Of a DNA stretch of 64,000 nucleotides, positions 28,855 through 37,291 are shown one piece after another. Positions within the stretch are counted from its first letter, which is position 1. Each line of letters starts with the position of its first letter. The stretch spans positions 4,242,001 through 4,306,000 of the forward strand of contig NZ_JACHJC010000001.1 of the NCBI RefSeq assembly GCF_014203425.1, read 5' to 3'. A program made the translations under genes and the position numbers. The notes under the pieces were generated by a model, which saw only the letters and a list, made by a program, of their open reading frames with translations, searched no databases and was not told the DNA's origin. The DNA is from Micromonospora echinospora. Its GTDB lineage: Bacteria; Actinomycetota; Actinomycetes; Mycobacteriales; Micromonosporaceae.

Positions 28855-29091
28855 ATGCCTCAGGTCCAGCTGTCCGCGGTCGAGGAACGGGTCTACCAGG
28901 CGGTGTCCGCGCTGGAGGCGCAGGGACACGTCCCCTACCCGGACCTGATCGCCCAGGAGACCGGGATGACCGAGGAGGAACTGCGCGAGCCGCTGCACTC
29001 GCTCACCGAGCGAGGGCTGCTGCACCGCGAGGACTCCCCGATGTCCGGACTGGACTTCGGGCCGCGGTGGTGCGCGCGACAGATGGCGTGA
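28855..29091 (+). CDS. Small winged-helix-like protein
   Basis: A 78-residue protein with predicted helix-turn-helix topology: VEERVYQAVSALEAQGHVPY (helix 1), PDLIAQETGMTEEELREPLH (helices 2–3, the recognition turn) and SLTERGLLHREDS (wing). It probably binds nucleic acid or acts as a small regulator. The start ATG 28855 is preceded by GGAGGGAAGCG. No obvious partner, though the MFS exporter begins 70 bp downstream. Confidence 0.75.
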   Translation: MPQVQLSAVEERVYQAVSALEAQGHVPYPDLIAQETGMTEEELREPLHSLTERGLLHREDSPMSGLDFGPRWCARQMA

Positions 29092-29162
29092 TCGGGTCGT
29101 TTGCCCCACCGGGCGCCGGGTAGCGGTCGCACATACTTGATCGACGGTCTGTGGGGGGCACG

Positions 29163-30617
29163 ATGAGCGAGTGCCGGTCGTCGACGCCGGGGCCGGACAC
29201 CGGCTCCGACGACCGGCGCCGCTGGCGCGCGCTGAGCGTCGGCCTGATCGCGGCGTTCATGACGCTGCTGGACGTCAGCATCGTCAACGTCGCGGTGCCG
29301 TCGATCGACCGGGCGCTGCACGTCACGCCGAGCGATCTGCAGTGGGTGCTGTCCGGGTACGCGCTGACGTTCGGCCTGGTGCTGGTGCCGGCCGGGCGGT
29401 TCGGCGACGCGCGCGGGCGGCGTACCGCGTTCGTGGTCGGGGTGGGCCTGTTCACGCTCACCAGCGCGCTGGCCGGGCTGGCCCGCTCCCCGGAGTGGCT
29501 GGTCGTGGCCCGGCTCGTCCAGGGTGCCGCCGCCGGTGTGGTGAACCCTCAGGTCAGCGGCATGATCCAGGAGTTGTTCCGGGGCGCGGACCGGGGTCGC
29601 GCGTTCGGGCTGCTGGGCGCCACCATCGGCATCTCCACGGCGGTCGGCCCGCTGCTCGGCGGGCTGCTCATCGCGGTCGGTGGCGCCGAGCACGGCTGGC
29701 GGTGGGTGTTCTTCGTGAACATCCCGGTCGGGATCGTGGCGATGCTGCTCGGCTGGCGGCTGATCCCGTCGCGGCCGGCCGGGCACGCCGACCGGCACCG
29801 CCTCGATCCGCTCGGCGTGCTGCTGCTCGGCGCCGGCGTCACGGTGATCCTGCTGCCGCTGGTGCAGCGGGAGCAGTGGCAGGGCCCGGGCAAGTGGCTG
29901 CTGATCCCCGTCGGCCTGCTGCTGCTGGCCGGGTTCGCGCTCTGGGAACACCGGTACGCCCGGCGCGCCCAGCCCCTGTTCGACCTGCGGCTGTTCACGA
30001 TGCGCTCGTACACGCTGGGCGCGCTGATCGGCCTGATCTACTTCGCCGGGTTCACCGCGATCTTCTTCATCTTCACGCTCTACCTGCAGATGGGGCTCGG
30101 CTACAGCGCGCTCGTGGCCGGTCTGGCGATCACCCCGTTCGCGCTCGGTTCGGCGCTCGCCTCCGCGCTCGGCGGCCGGGTGGTCACCCGGTACGGCCGT
30201 CCGCTCGTGGCGATCGGGCTGCTGGGCGTGGTGGTCGGACTGATCGCGACCGACCTGGTGCTGGCCGGCGGGCCGCACGAGAACGTGCCGCTGCGGACCG
30301 CGCTGCCCTTGCTCGTAGCCGGGCTGGGCAGCGGCCTGGTGATCGCGCCGAACCAGACGCTCACGCTGTCCGAGGTGCCGGTGCCGATGGCCGGCAGCGG
30401 CGCCGGCATGCTCCAGACCGGCCAGCGCATCGGCTCGGCCGCCGGCATCGCCGCGGTGGGCGCGCTGTTCTTCTCGACGCTCGCCGACGACCGTGGGGAC
30501 TGGGGTACGGCGTTCCGCCACTCGCTGCTGCTCGCCGCCGGGATCGTCGTGCTGGCGCTGGGCGCCGCCGTGGCGGACATCGCGCTCGGTCACCGGCGCT
30601 CGGCGGGCCGCTCCTGA
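29163..30617 (+). CDS. MFS drug-efflux transporter, DHA2 (EmrB/QacA) type
   Basis: A 484-residue membrane protein with about 14 hydrophobic helices. Landmarks include FMTLLDVSIVNVAVPSIDRA (motif D1 of DHA2 pumps), the loop GRFGDARGRRTAFVVG (motif A) and GAAAGVVNPQVSGMI. It would export drugs or hydrophobic metabolites in exchange for protons. The ATG at 29163 follows a G-rich ribosome site. The convergent HTH regulator gene overlaps its 3' end by 28 bp. Confidence 0.92.
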   Translation: MSECRSSTPGPDTGSDDRRRWRALSVGLIAAFMTLLDVSIVNVAVPSIDRALHVTPSDLQWVLSGYALTFGLVLVPAGRFGDARGRRTAFVVGVGLFTLTSALAGLARSPEWLVVARLVQGAAAGVVNPQVSGMIQELFRGADRGRAFGLLGATIGISTAVGPLLGGLLIAVGGAEHGWRWVFFVNIPVGIVAMLLGWRLIPSRPAGHADRHRLDPLGVLLLGAGVTVILLPLVQREQWQGPGKWLLIPVGLLLLAGFALWEHRYARRAQPLFDLRLFTMRSYTLGALIGLIYFAGFTAIFFIFTLYLQMGLGYSALVAGLAITPFALGSALASALGGRVVTRYGRPLVAIGLLGVVVGLIATDLVLAGGPHENVPLRTALPLLVAGLGSGLVIAPNQTLTLSEVPVPMAGSGAGMLQTGQRIGSAAGIAAVGALFFSTLADDRGDWGTAFRHSLLLAAGIVVLALGAAVADIALGHRRSAGRS

Positions 30618-31147
30618 TCGGCGCCGGGCAGCAGGACCGTGGTGACCAGCCGCCGGGTGCGGCCGGGTCCGGGGCCGAGGGCCGCGTACTCGGCGAACAG
30701 CGCACGGAACCGGGTGACGAACTCGGCGGTCTCGGCGTCGGTGGTGTGGAACGCGTTCTGCCGGTAGCCGGCGACGTCGCGGGCCAGGTCGCCCCCGCCG
30801 CTGTCGAGGTAGCTGTCGAAGTCGGCGAGCAGGCCCGCGACGAAGGTGAGGAACGCCTGGCGGTGCCGCTGCGGGCTCATGGCCCGGGCCTCGTCCGGGT
30901 CGACCGAGGCGGCCGCCTCGGTGAGCCGGTAGCTGCGCTCGACCGCGCCGCGGGCCCGCCGCTCCCCCACCGTGTGCAGCACGCCGTGGTCGGCGAGCGT
31001 GGCGACCTGCCGGTAGAGCGTGGCTGGCGGGACGTCGTGCAGTTCGGCGCGCAGGTCGGCGGTGGTGAGCGTGCGGCCGCCCAGGAACGCCTGGACGATG
31101 CGCAGCCGGACCGGGTGCATCAGCAGCTCCACGGTGTCGAGTGCCAC
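30590..31147 (-). CDS. ArsR-like helix-turn-helix transcriptional regulator
   Basis: A 185-residue protein. Residues 1–75 form an ArsR/PadR-type winged helix (LMHPVRLRIVQAFLGGRTLT, then ELHDVPPATLYRQVATLADH, wing GERRARGAVERSYRL); the rest is helical and may bind a ligand. GTG at 31147 is preferred over an ATG 42 bases upstream because AAGGGGAG lies just before it. It is divergent from the 31219–32474 operon, and an inverted repeat lies in the shared promoter gap. Confidence 0.88.
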   Translation of the reverse strand: MALDTVELLMHPVRLRIVQAFLGGRTLTTADLRAELHDVPPATLYRQVATLADHGVLHTVGERRARGAVERSYRLTEAAASVDPDEARAMSPQRHRQAFLTFVAGLLADFDSYLDSGGGDLARDVAGYRQNAFHTTDAETAEFVTRFRALFAEYAALGPGPGRTRRLVTTVLLPGADQERPAERR

Positions 31148-31162
31148 AGTGGCTCCCCTTTT

Positions 31163-31200
31163 TGTTATCGCCTCCGGTAATGTTCTCACTGACGATAACA
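31163..31200. promoter_or_regulatory. Candidate operator between the HTH regulator and the divergent operon
   Basis: TGTTATCG (31163–31170) and CGATAACA (31193–31200) are exact inverted copies 22 bases apart, in the 71-bp gap between the divergent starts at 31147 and 31219. A TTATCG/CGGTAA half-pair lies inside. The AT content is locally high, as expected for a promoter/operator. Confidence 0.6.
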
Positions 31201-31218
31201 GAAGCGAGGAGTTCGCCC

Positions 31219-31560
31219 ATGGCCACCATCGACCTCACCCCCGACCGCGTCGACGTCCGGCTCACCACCGCGGAGAAGATCTGGGCCCTGCGCGGCGACC
31301 TGTCGTTCCCCCGTGCCGCCGTCAGCGGCGCCGTCGTCGTGCCCGACGGGGCGCGCGCCACCCGCGGCATCCGGGCCCCCGGCCTCGGCATCCCCCGCAC
31401 GCGCAACGTCGGCACCTGGCGCGGCAGGGCCGGCAAGGAGTTCGTCAGCGTCCGCGGCGGCCAGCCGGCCGTCCGCATCACCCTCACCGGCCAGGCGTAC
31501 GACTCCCTGCTCATCGGCGCCGACGACGCCGACGCGCTGGCCGCAGCGGTGCTGCGGTGA
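31219..31560 (+). CDS. 113-residue protein of unknown function (PH-domain-like)
   Basis: MATIDLTPDRVDVRLTTAEK opens a beta-rich protein with basic loops (ATRGIRAPGLGIPRTRNVGT) and an acidic C-terminal helix; overall it resembles bacterial PH-like folds. The ATG follows GAGGAG. Its stop overlaps the GTG of the hydrolase downstream (GTGA), so they form an operon likely controlled by the divergent ArsR-like regulator. Confidence 0.72.
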   Translation: MATIDLTPDRVDVRLTTAEKIWALRGDLSFPRAAVSGAVVVPDGARATRGIRAPGLGIPRTRNVGTWRGRAGKEFVSVRGGQPAVRITLTGQAYDSLLIGADDADALAAAVLR

Positions 31561-32474
31561 CGATCGACCGCCCGCTCGCCGTGGACTCGGCCGGGCAGCG
31601 GCTGTCCGGCACGCTCACGCTGCCCGACGGCGCCGGACCGCACCCGCTGGCGCTGCTGCTGCCCGGCTCCGGACCGATCAACCGCGACGGCGACCACCGC
31701 CGCCTGCCGCTGGGCATCCAGCGGCACCTGGCCGCAGCGCTCACCGGGGCCGGTTTCGCGGTCGCCCGGTACGACCGGCAGGGCGTCGGCGAGAGCACCG
31801 GCGAGTTCATGCGTACCGGCTTCCACGACAACGTCGACGACGCGGCCGCCGTGCTCGCCGCGCTGCGCGACGACCCGGCATTGGACGCCGGGCGGATGTT
31901 CCTGATCGGGCACAGCGAGGGGGCGCTCACCGCGATCGCGCTCGCCGCGCGCGGCGTACCGATGGCCGGTCTGGTCCTGCTCTCCGCGCCCGGCCGCACC
32001 GGCGCCGAGGTGCTGCGCTGGCAGGCGGGACGGCTGCTGCCCACCCTGCCCGCGCCGGTACGTCTGGTGCTCCGGCTCACCCGCACCGACCTGGTGGCGA
32101 AGGTGGCCCGCAACCACGAGAAGATCCTCGCCACCGACAAGGACGTGGCGTGGGTCGGCGGGCAGCGGCTCAACGCCCGCTGGTTCCGGGAGTTCCTGCG
32201 CTACGACCCCCGGCCGGACCTGGCCCGCGTCGACGCCCCGATCCTCGCGCTCACCGGCGACAAGGACCTCCAGACCGATCCGGCCGACCTGCCGGTCGTC
32301 GCCGCCCACGCGGGCGGGCCGACGCAGACCCGGGTGCTGCCGGACGTCACCCACGTGCTGCGCCGCCAGCCCGGCCCACCGTCGCTGCGGGCGTACCGGG
32401 ACGAGGCGAAGCAGCCGCTGGACCCGTCGGTGGTCGAACCGGTGCTGTCGTGGCTCGCCGCGCACAACGGCTGA
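31557..32474 (+). CDS. Alpha/beta-hydrolase (dienelactone hydrolase/esterase-like)
   Basis: A 305-residue hydrolase. The oxyanion region LLLPGSGPINRDGD, the nucleophile elbow GHSEGA (Ser about residue 122), the acid region ILALTGDKDLQTDP and the histidine in DVTHVLRR give a full catalytic triad. Similar proteins are annotated as serine esterases or dienelactone-hydrolase relatives. Second gene of the operon starting at 31219. Confidence 0.88.
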   Translation: MTIDRPLAVDSAGQRLSGTLTLPDGAGPHPLALLLPGSGPINRDGDHRRLPLGIQRHLAAALTGAGFAVARYDRQGVGESTGEFMRTGFHDNVDDAAAVLAALRDDPALDAGRMFLIGHSEGALTAIALAARGVPMAGLVLLSAPGRTGAEVLRWQAGRLLPTLPAPVRLVLRLTRTDLVAKVARNHEKILATDKDVAWVGGQRLNARWFREFLRYDPRPDLARVDAPILALTGDKDLQTDPADLPVVAAHAGGPTQTRVLPDVTHVLRRQPGPPSLRAYRDEAKQPLDPSVVEPVLSWLAAHNG

Positions 32475-32480
32475 GGGCAC

Positions 32481-32519
32481 ACGAAAGGCCGGCACCCGGA
32501 TCGGGTGCCGGCCTTTCGT
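32481..32519. terminator. Strong bidirectional terminator hairpin
   Basis: An 18-bp perfect stem (arms 32481–32498 and 32502–32519, ACGAAAGGCCGGCACCCG and its complement) with a 3-base loop. It lies seven bases after the hydrolase stop and seven bases from the truncated hydrolase remnant on the other strand. Confidence 0.85.
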
Positions 32520-32525
32520 CAGGTC

Positions 32526-32657
32526 TTACTTGTTCCAGTGCTCGGCGACGATCTCGGCGGCCTGCTTCCCCCACTGCGCGTACGCGTCGGGGTAGGCGCT
32601 GACCTGCACGGTCTGCGCGGCCTCGGTCAGCGGCATGTCCTGCCAGCCGTCGACCTG
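32526..32657 (-). pseudogene. Truncated 3' end of a lysozyme-like hydrolase gene
   Basis: In the minus frame this encodes the C-terminal block VDGWQDMPLTEAAQTVQVSA, then YPDAYAQW, EIVAEHWNK and a stop, nearly identical to the end of copy 1 (19953–20543). Homology ends abruptly at about 32657, shortly before a type D inverted repeat. There is no start or N-terminal domain, so it is a remnant, probably of a tandem duplicate of the neighbour at 32821. Confidence 0.8.
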
Positions 32658-32682
32658 GCCCGCCCACAGGTCCGCCCTCCCC

Positions 32683-32758
32683 CGTCGATCTTGGAGTTGC
32701 GGCGCCCAGGATGTCCGTTATCCGAGGTCTGCGAGGTGCCACAACTCCAAGATCGACG
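32683..32758. repeat. Type D inverted repeat
   Basis: CGTCGATCTTGGAGTTG (32683–32699) pairs perfectly with CAACTCCAAGATCGACG (32742–32758), loop 42 bases. The loop includes ATGTCCGTTAT, reminiscent of the type A loop. It sits right beside the point where the truncated hydrolase copy breaks off. Confidence 0.85.
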
Positions 32759-32772
32759 AGATCCGCCCACGC

Positions 32773-32807
32773 GAGAACGGCCGGCCCCGGAGGGGCCGGC
32801 CGTTCTC
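32773..32807 (-). terminator. Terminator of lysozyme-like hydrolase copy 2
   Basis: GAGAACGGCCGGCCCC (32773–32788) pairs with its exact complement (32792–32807) around a 3-base loop, 13 bases after the stop of the 32821–33561 gene. Confidence 0.8.
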
Positions 32808-32820
32808 CAGGGATGTCGGG

Positions 32821-33561
32821 TCACCAGACCTGCTGGACGATGTCCGCCGCCTGCTCCTCCCACTGCGCGTACGCGTACGGGTAGGCGGACACCTGGACCG
32901 TCTGCGCGGCGGCGGTCAGCGGCAGCTCCTGCCAGCCGCCGACGTTCTTCAGCGCGCCGAAGAACGCCTTGCTGGAGTACTCCGGGTCGGTGATCTGCTC
33001 GGACGTGCCCCAACCGGACGACGGGCGCTGCTGGAACAGGCCCTCGGAGTCGTGGTCGTTGTACGCGCCGAGGTGACCCAGGTTGTACAGCTTCGACTCC
33101 TGCAGGGACGTGGCGACGCCGATCACGGCGCCCCGCTCCCCCACGCCCGTCTCCTTGGCCGCCTCGACGATGGCCTTGGCGTTGTCGAACTGCGCGTCGT
33201 CGAGCGGGATGCGCGACTGCGCGCCCTCGACGCCGTGCGGCACGAGCTTCTCCTTGGCCGGGCGGCCGGCCCTGGTCGGCACCTTGTCACTGCCGGTGGT
33301 CTGGCCGGGCTTGACCGCCTCGGTGGCGGTCTTCTTGCCGGTGGCCAGGTCGATGGCGGCCTTGGCGCCGGCGTGCGGGCCGCTGGTCACGGGCGCGGCC
33401 ACGGCGGTGGGGCCGACGGCCAGGCCGCCCAGGACGGCCACACCCGCCACGCTCAGCACGGCACGGCGGTTCTTGGCGACGGCGACGGTCTTCGCGACGG
33501 CGGTCTTCGCCACGGCGGTCTTCGCGATGGCGGGGAGCCATCGAGTGAAGTGTTGCTTCAC
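32821..33561 (-). CDS. Secreted lysozyme/transglycosylase-like hydrolase (copy 2)
   Basis: A 246-residue paralog of the 19953–20543 protein. The N-terminus carries four AKTAVAK-like repeats before a hydrophobic signal segment (RAVLSVAGVAVLGGLAVGPT), then a Lys/Thr-rich linker and the C-terminal domain with LQESKLYNLGHLGAYNDHDS and EGLFQQRPSSGWGTSEQITD. GTG at 33561 follows AAAGGG. The Lys/Ala repeat before the signal is odd for a Sec leader and may be an added cytoplasmic stretch. Confidence 0.82.
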   Translation of the reverse strand: MKQHFTRWLPAIAKTAVAKTAVAKTVAVAKNRRAVLSVAGVAVLGGLAVGPTAVAAPVTSGPHAGAKAAIDLATGKKTATEAVKPGQTTGSDKVPTRAGRPAKEKLVPHGVEGAQSRIPLDDAQFDNAKAIVEAAKETGVGERGAVIGVATSLQESKLYNLGHLGAYNDHDSEGLFQQRPSSGWGTSEQITDPEYSSKAFFGALKNVGGWQELPLTAAAQTVQVSAYPYAYAQWEEQAADIVQQVW

Positions 33562-33772
33562 GATGGTTGCCCTTTCGATCGTTACGACGCGCTCCGGGAT
33601 GAGCGCCCCTCGGGGGACTACCGCCGGGTAGGTGTTTCGGTTCCGACGGTATGGGGGACACAACGAGCCCGCAGTGTCGGTCATTCCGGAAATGCCGGGC
33701 AGTGCCGAGGCTGCGGTCCATGTCACCCGCGATTCCGGGCAGCAGGGTCGTGCCTGCGGCAGAGCGGGACGA

Positions 33773-34858
33773 TCAGGCCGGAACGCCGAACCGGACCAGC
33801 ACGTGCCAGAGCTGCTTGAGGTGCTGGAGCGTGACCTCGGCCGGTCCCCGGTCGGCCCAGCGCTGCGGCTCGCGTACCACCGACGCGGCTGCGCGGCCGA
33901 TCAGTTCGGCGTGCAGCGGCTGCCCCGGGCGGGCGAACTCGGCGTGCACGCGCACGGCGAGCGGGGGGATGTCCGGCCCGCGGAACTCGGCGTCCACCCC
34001 GTCGACCGGCAGCACGAAGCCCGGGTGGTAGTACAGCGTCAGCCCGTGCCGTCCGGCGATCCCGGCCAGGCGCCGTCCCACGTCCGTGTCCCGGAACGAC
34101 GGGTCGACGACGAGCGCCTCGACGTCGCGAGCGAGGTTGATCTCGCCGTGCACCTGCGCCTCGATGTAGTCGTCCAGCGCGCGGCCGACCCGCCCGGACT
34201 CCTGTTCCCGGCGGCCCAGCAGCGTCCGCAGCAGCGCGCCGGTGTCCATGCCGGGCGCGCCCAGGGCGACGCCGGTACCGGCGGTCGCGGTCAGCAGCGC
34301 CGCGAACACCGGCTCGAAGACGTCGACGGTGCCGAACTCGGTGGGCCCGATGTGGCTGTCACCGAAGCTGAACGTCGCCCGGGCCAGCGCCTCCGGGCGC
34401 AGCCGCAGGTGGCAGGAGCCGAACCGGGGGCACGCGCCGTCGGCGTGGTCGAGCAGGTTCAGGCCGCCGTACTTCGGGCGCTCCGCCGGGAGCACGCCGG
34501 GACGCTGGTACGCGCCGCCGAACATCGCCTGCTCCCACACGTCCCGGTCGCCACCCGGGTACGCGGTCAGACCGCCGTTGGAGACGCCGGTCTCGAACTG
34601 GCTGCGGTAGACGCCCTCCTCCTCGAGCGCCTCGACGACGGTACGGCCGCCCCGCAGCACCCGGTCGGGGTGGAAGTTCAGCGTCAGCCGCCCGTACCCG
34701 GTGATCGCGGCGACGACCTCCTCGTACCGGTAGGTGGCGCCGGAGGCGGCGAGGTGCCCGGCGATGACGGCGAGCGCCGCCGGGCGGTCGCGCAGTGCGA
34801 CGTCGCAGACGTGACGCAGCGCGGCGGACTGGGCGTCGGTGAGGGTGGCGACGGGCAC
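33773..34858 (-). CDS. DUF3626-family protein
   Basis: A 361-residue protein with LTLNFHPDRVLRGGRTVVEA, YRSQFETGVSNGGLTAYPGG, PKYGGLNLL and GPCHLRLR-like segments (here GSCHLRLRPEALARATFSFG), the conserved blocks of DUF3626, a family resembling ADP-ribosyl-cyclising or transferase folds but not biochemically defined. The GTG start at 34858 is tentative; the ribosome site is weak. Two strong hairpins lie between it and the mscR-linked gene upstream. Confidence 0.82.
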   Translation of the reverse strand: MPVATLTDAQSAALRHVCDVALRDRPAALAVIAGHLAASGATYRYEEVVAAITGYGRLTLNFHPDRVLRGGRTVVEALEEEGVYRSQFETGVSNGGLTAYPGGDRDVWEQAMFGGAYQRPGVLPAERPKYGGLNLLDHADGACPRFGSCHLRLRPEALARATFSFGDSHIGPTEFGTVDVFEPVFAALLTATAGTGVALGAPGMDTGALLRTLLGRREQESGRVGRALDDYIEAQVHGEINLARDVEALVVDPSFRDTDVGRRLAGIAGRHGLTLYYHPGFVLPVDGVDAEFRGPDIPPLAVRVHAEFARPGQPLHAELIGRAAASVVREPQRWADRGPAEVTLQHLKQLWHVLVRFGVPA

Positions 34859-34900
34859 GGGCCCGAGTATCACCGGACGCGACGTCGCGCGGCCACACGG

Positions 34901-34935
34901 TTTCCGTGCCCGTCCGGAGCGGACGGGCACGGAAA
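34901..34935. terminator. Perfect 16-bp hairpin
   Basis: TTTCCGTGCCCGTCCG (34901–34916) pairs with its complement (34920–34935), loop of three. It follows the 34938–34980 hairpin and may reinforce termination of the mscR operon. Confidence 0.7.
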
Positions 34936-34937
34936 CG

Positions 34938-34980
34938 CCGCGCGGGCCCGGACCGGACTGCTCCGGCCGGGCCCGCGCGG
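34938..34980 (-). terminator. Terminator of the mscR–hydrolase operon
   Basis: CCGCGCGGGCCCGG (34938–34951) pairs with CCGGGCCCGCGCGG (34967–34980), and the interior continues CCGGA/TCCGG after a one-base bulge. It begins 11 bases after the stop of the metallo-hydrolase gene. Confidence 0.75.
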
Positions 34981-34991
34981 GCGGGAGGTCC

Positions 34992-35621
34992 TCAGTGGCC
35001 TCGGGCGATCCACTCGTCCAGGTGCGGCGCCTCGGCGCCGATCGTGGTGTCGTCGCCGTGCCCGGTGTGCACCACCGTCTCCGGGGGCAGCGTGAGCAGC
35101 CGGGTGCGGATCGACTCGACGATGGTGCCGAAGTCGCTGTACGACCGTCCGGTGGCGCCCGGCCCGCCGGCGAACAGCGTGTCGCCGGTGAAGACCGCCC
35201 CCAGGTCGGGGGCGTACAGGCTGCACGCGCCGGGGCTGTGGCCGGGCGTGTGCAGCACCCGCAGCGTGGTCCCGCCGACGGTGATCGTCTGCCCGTCGGT
35301 CAGCTCGCCGTCCGGGGCCGTGTCCGGGTGCACCATGTCCCACAGCACCCGGTCGGCCGGGTGCAGCAGCACCGGCGCGCCGGTGGCCCGGGCCAGCTCG
35401 GGCGCGACCCGGACGTGGTCGTCGTGGGCGTGGGTGGCCACGATCGCCACCACCCACCGGTCGCCGATCAGCTCGCGGATGGCCGCCACGTCGTGTGGCG
35501 CGTCGAGAACGACGCACTCGGCGTCGTCACCGATCACCCAGACGTTGTTGTCGACGTCGAACGTCTGGCCGTCCAGGGAAAACGTGCCGGAGGTGACGGC
35601 GTGGTCGACGCGGGCGGTCAC
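34992..35621 (-). CDS. MBL-fold metallo-hydrolase paired with mscR
   Basis: A 209-residue metallo-beta-lactamase-fold enzyme: THAHDDH (residues about 62–68, HxHxDH zinc motif), [20 protein letters not shown] and HTGHGDD complete the two-zinc site. The ATG overlaps the mscR stop (ATGA). In actinobacteria such a gene commonly follows mscR; a role in hydrolysing S-formylmycothiol to formate and mycothiol is plausible but unproven. Confidence 0.9.
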   Translation of the reverse strand: MTARVDHAVTSGTFSLDGQTFDVDNNVWVIGDDAECVVLDAPHDVAAIRELIGDRWVVAIVATHAHDDHVRVAPELARATGAPVLLHPADRVLWDMVHPDTAPDGELTDGQTITVGGTTLRVLHTPGHSPGACSLYAPDLGAVFTGDTLFAGGPGATGRSYSDFGTIVESIRTRLLTLPPETVVHTGHGDDTTIGAEAPHLDEWIARGH

Positions 35622-36706
35622 GGGAAGACCACCACCGAGCGCAGCACGTCGCCGTGGTGCATCCGGTTGAACGCCTCCTCGACCTGGTCGAGGGCGATCT
35701 CCTCGGTGACGAACGCGTCCAGGTCCAGCCGGCCCTGCCGGTACAGCTCGGTCAGCATCGGGAAGTCGCGGCTGGGCAGGCAGTCGCCGTACCAGCTGGA
35801 CTTGAGCGCGCCGCCGCGCCCGAAGACGTCGAGCAGCGGCAGGTCGACCGTCATCTCCGGCGTGGGCACGCCGACCAGCACCACGGTGCCGGCCAGGTCA
35901 CGGGCGTAGAACGCCTGCTTCCAGGTCTCCGGACGGCCGACCGCGTCGATCACCACGTCGGCGCCGAAGCCGCCGGTGGCCGCGCGGATGGCCTCCACCG
36001 CGTCGTCCTCGGAGGCGTTGACGGTGTGGGTGGCGCCGAACTTGCGCGCCCAGTCGAGCTTGCGGGAGTCGGTGTCCACCGCGATGATCGTGGTCGCGCC
36101 GGCCAGAGCCGCGCCGGCCACCGCCGCGTCGCCGACGCCGCCGCAGCCGATCACCGCGACCGAGTCGCCCCGGGTCACGTTGCCGGTGTTCATGGCCGCG
36201 CCGAGACCGGCCATCACGCCGCAGCCGAGCAGGCCGACGGCCGCCGGCCGGGCCGACGGGTCGACCTTGGTGCACTGCCCGGCGTGCACGAGCGTCTTCT
36301 CGGCGAACGCGCCGATGCCGAGCGCCGGGGTCAGTTCGGTGCCGTCGGTGAGCGTCATCTTCTGCGTCGCGTTGTGGGTGGCGAAGCAGTACCAGGGGCG
36401 GCCCCGGCGGCAGGCCCGGCACTGGCCGCAGACCGCGCGCCAGTTGAGCACCACGAAGTCGCCGGGGGCCACGTCGGTGACGCCGTCGCCGACCTGCTCG
36501 ACGATGCCGGCTGCCTCGTGGCCCAGCAGGAACGGGTAGTCGTCGTTGATGCCGCCCTCGCGGTAGTGCAGGTCGGTGTGGCAGACGCCGCACGACTGGA
36601 TGCGGACCACCGCCTCGCCCGGCCCCGGGTCCGGCACCACGATGGTGGTGACCTCCACGGGCGCGCCCTTGCGCCGCGACACGACTCCCCGGACTTCCTG
36701 GCTCAC
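35618..36706 (-). CDS. mscR: S-(hydroxymethyl)mycothiol dehydrogenase
   Basis: A 362-residue zinc alcohol dehydrogenase of class III type that oxidises the formaldehyde–mycothiol adduct with NAD. Zinc ligands are seen in [14 protein letters not shown] and GHEAAG, and [15 protein letters not shown] is the structural site. [15 protein letters not shown] binds NAD. The sequence closely follows mycobacterial MscR. GTG start preceded by GGGAGG. Product passes to the coupled metallo-hydrolase; formate could then feed the formate dehydrogenase at 14–19.6 kb. Confidence 0.93.
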   Translation of the reverse strand: MSQEVRGVVSRRKGAPVEVTTIVVPDPGPGEAVVRIQSCGVCHTDLHYREGGINDDYPFLLGHEAAGIVEQVGDGVTDVAPGDFVVLNWRAVCGQCRACRRGRPWYCFATHNATQKMTLTDGTELTPALGIGAFAEKTLVHAGQCTKVDPSARPAAVGLLGCGVMAGLGAAMNTGNVTRGDSVAVIGCGGVGDAAVAGAALAGATTIIAVDTDSRKLDWARKFGATHTVNASEDDAVEAIRAATGGFGADVVIDAVGRPETWKQAFYARDLAGTVVLVGVPTPEMTVDLPLLDVFGRGGALKSSWYGDCLPSRDFPMLTELYRQGRLDLDAFVTEEIALDQVEEAFNRMHHGDVLRSVVVFP

Positions 36707-36845
36707 AGTGCCTCCCTTGTTGCGTACTTCTGCACCCCGAACCTACCGCTGATCATGACGCGCGAACCAATGAAGCCCGCCGGATTGTCCTGGTCATGAC
36801 CGGGTACCCGGTGTGCCGGTTCTACCAGGTGGGACGGGAGTGATC

Positions 36846-37259
36846 ATGAGGCTGTCGCATGCGCCGCTGCGGGTCGCCATCGGCGCGTACATCCTGAACT
36901 CCGGGCTGGGCAAGCGGGGCCTGGAGGGTGAGGCCGCCGCGGGCATGCACGGCATGGCGGTCGGCGCGATGCCGCAGCTGCGGCAGATCCCGCCGGACCG
37001 ATTCGCCGTGCTGCTGTCCCGCGGCGAGACGGCGCTCGGCGCGGCGCTGCTCGCACCGTTCGTGCCGTCGTTGCTGGCCGGGGCCGCGCTCACCGCGTTC
37101 GGCGCCGGGCTGGTGCAGCTCTACTTGAAGACGCCCGGCATGCGGGAGGGCAGCAGCCTGCGGCCGAGCCAGGAGGGCATCGGGCTGGCCAAGGACGTGT
37201 GGCTGCTCGGCGCGGGGCTGACCCTGGTGCTCGACTCGCTGGTGCGGCACCGGCGCTGA
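36846..37259 (+). CDS. DoxX-like small membrane protein
   Basis: A 137-residue protein with an amphipathic start (MRLSHAPLRVAIGAYILNSG) and three to four hydrophobic helices (about 45–65, 68–85, 110–130). Short DoxX-type proteins of this shape act with thiol/redox systems. Divergent from mscR across a 139-bp gap. Assignment is by hydropathy and the N-terminal RxxIGxYxLxSG pattern only. Confidence 0.65.
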   Translation: MRLSHAPLRVAIGAYILNSGLGKRGLEGEAAAGMHGMAVGAMPQLRQIPPDRFAVLLSRGETALGAALLAPFVPSLLAGAALTAFGAGLVQLYLKTPGMREGSSLRPSQEGIGLAKDVWLLGAGLTLVLDSLVRHRR

Positions 37260-37291
37260 CGCGCCCGCGTACCACTGGTCCGTCCGCGTCC

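Noticed and set aside
36838..36850. GATCATGAGG at the start of the DoxX-like gene as another type A repeat
   Set aside because: Only one arm-like decamer is present; no matching second arm within 100 bp, and it is the gene's own start codon context.
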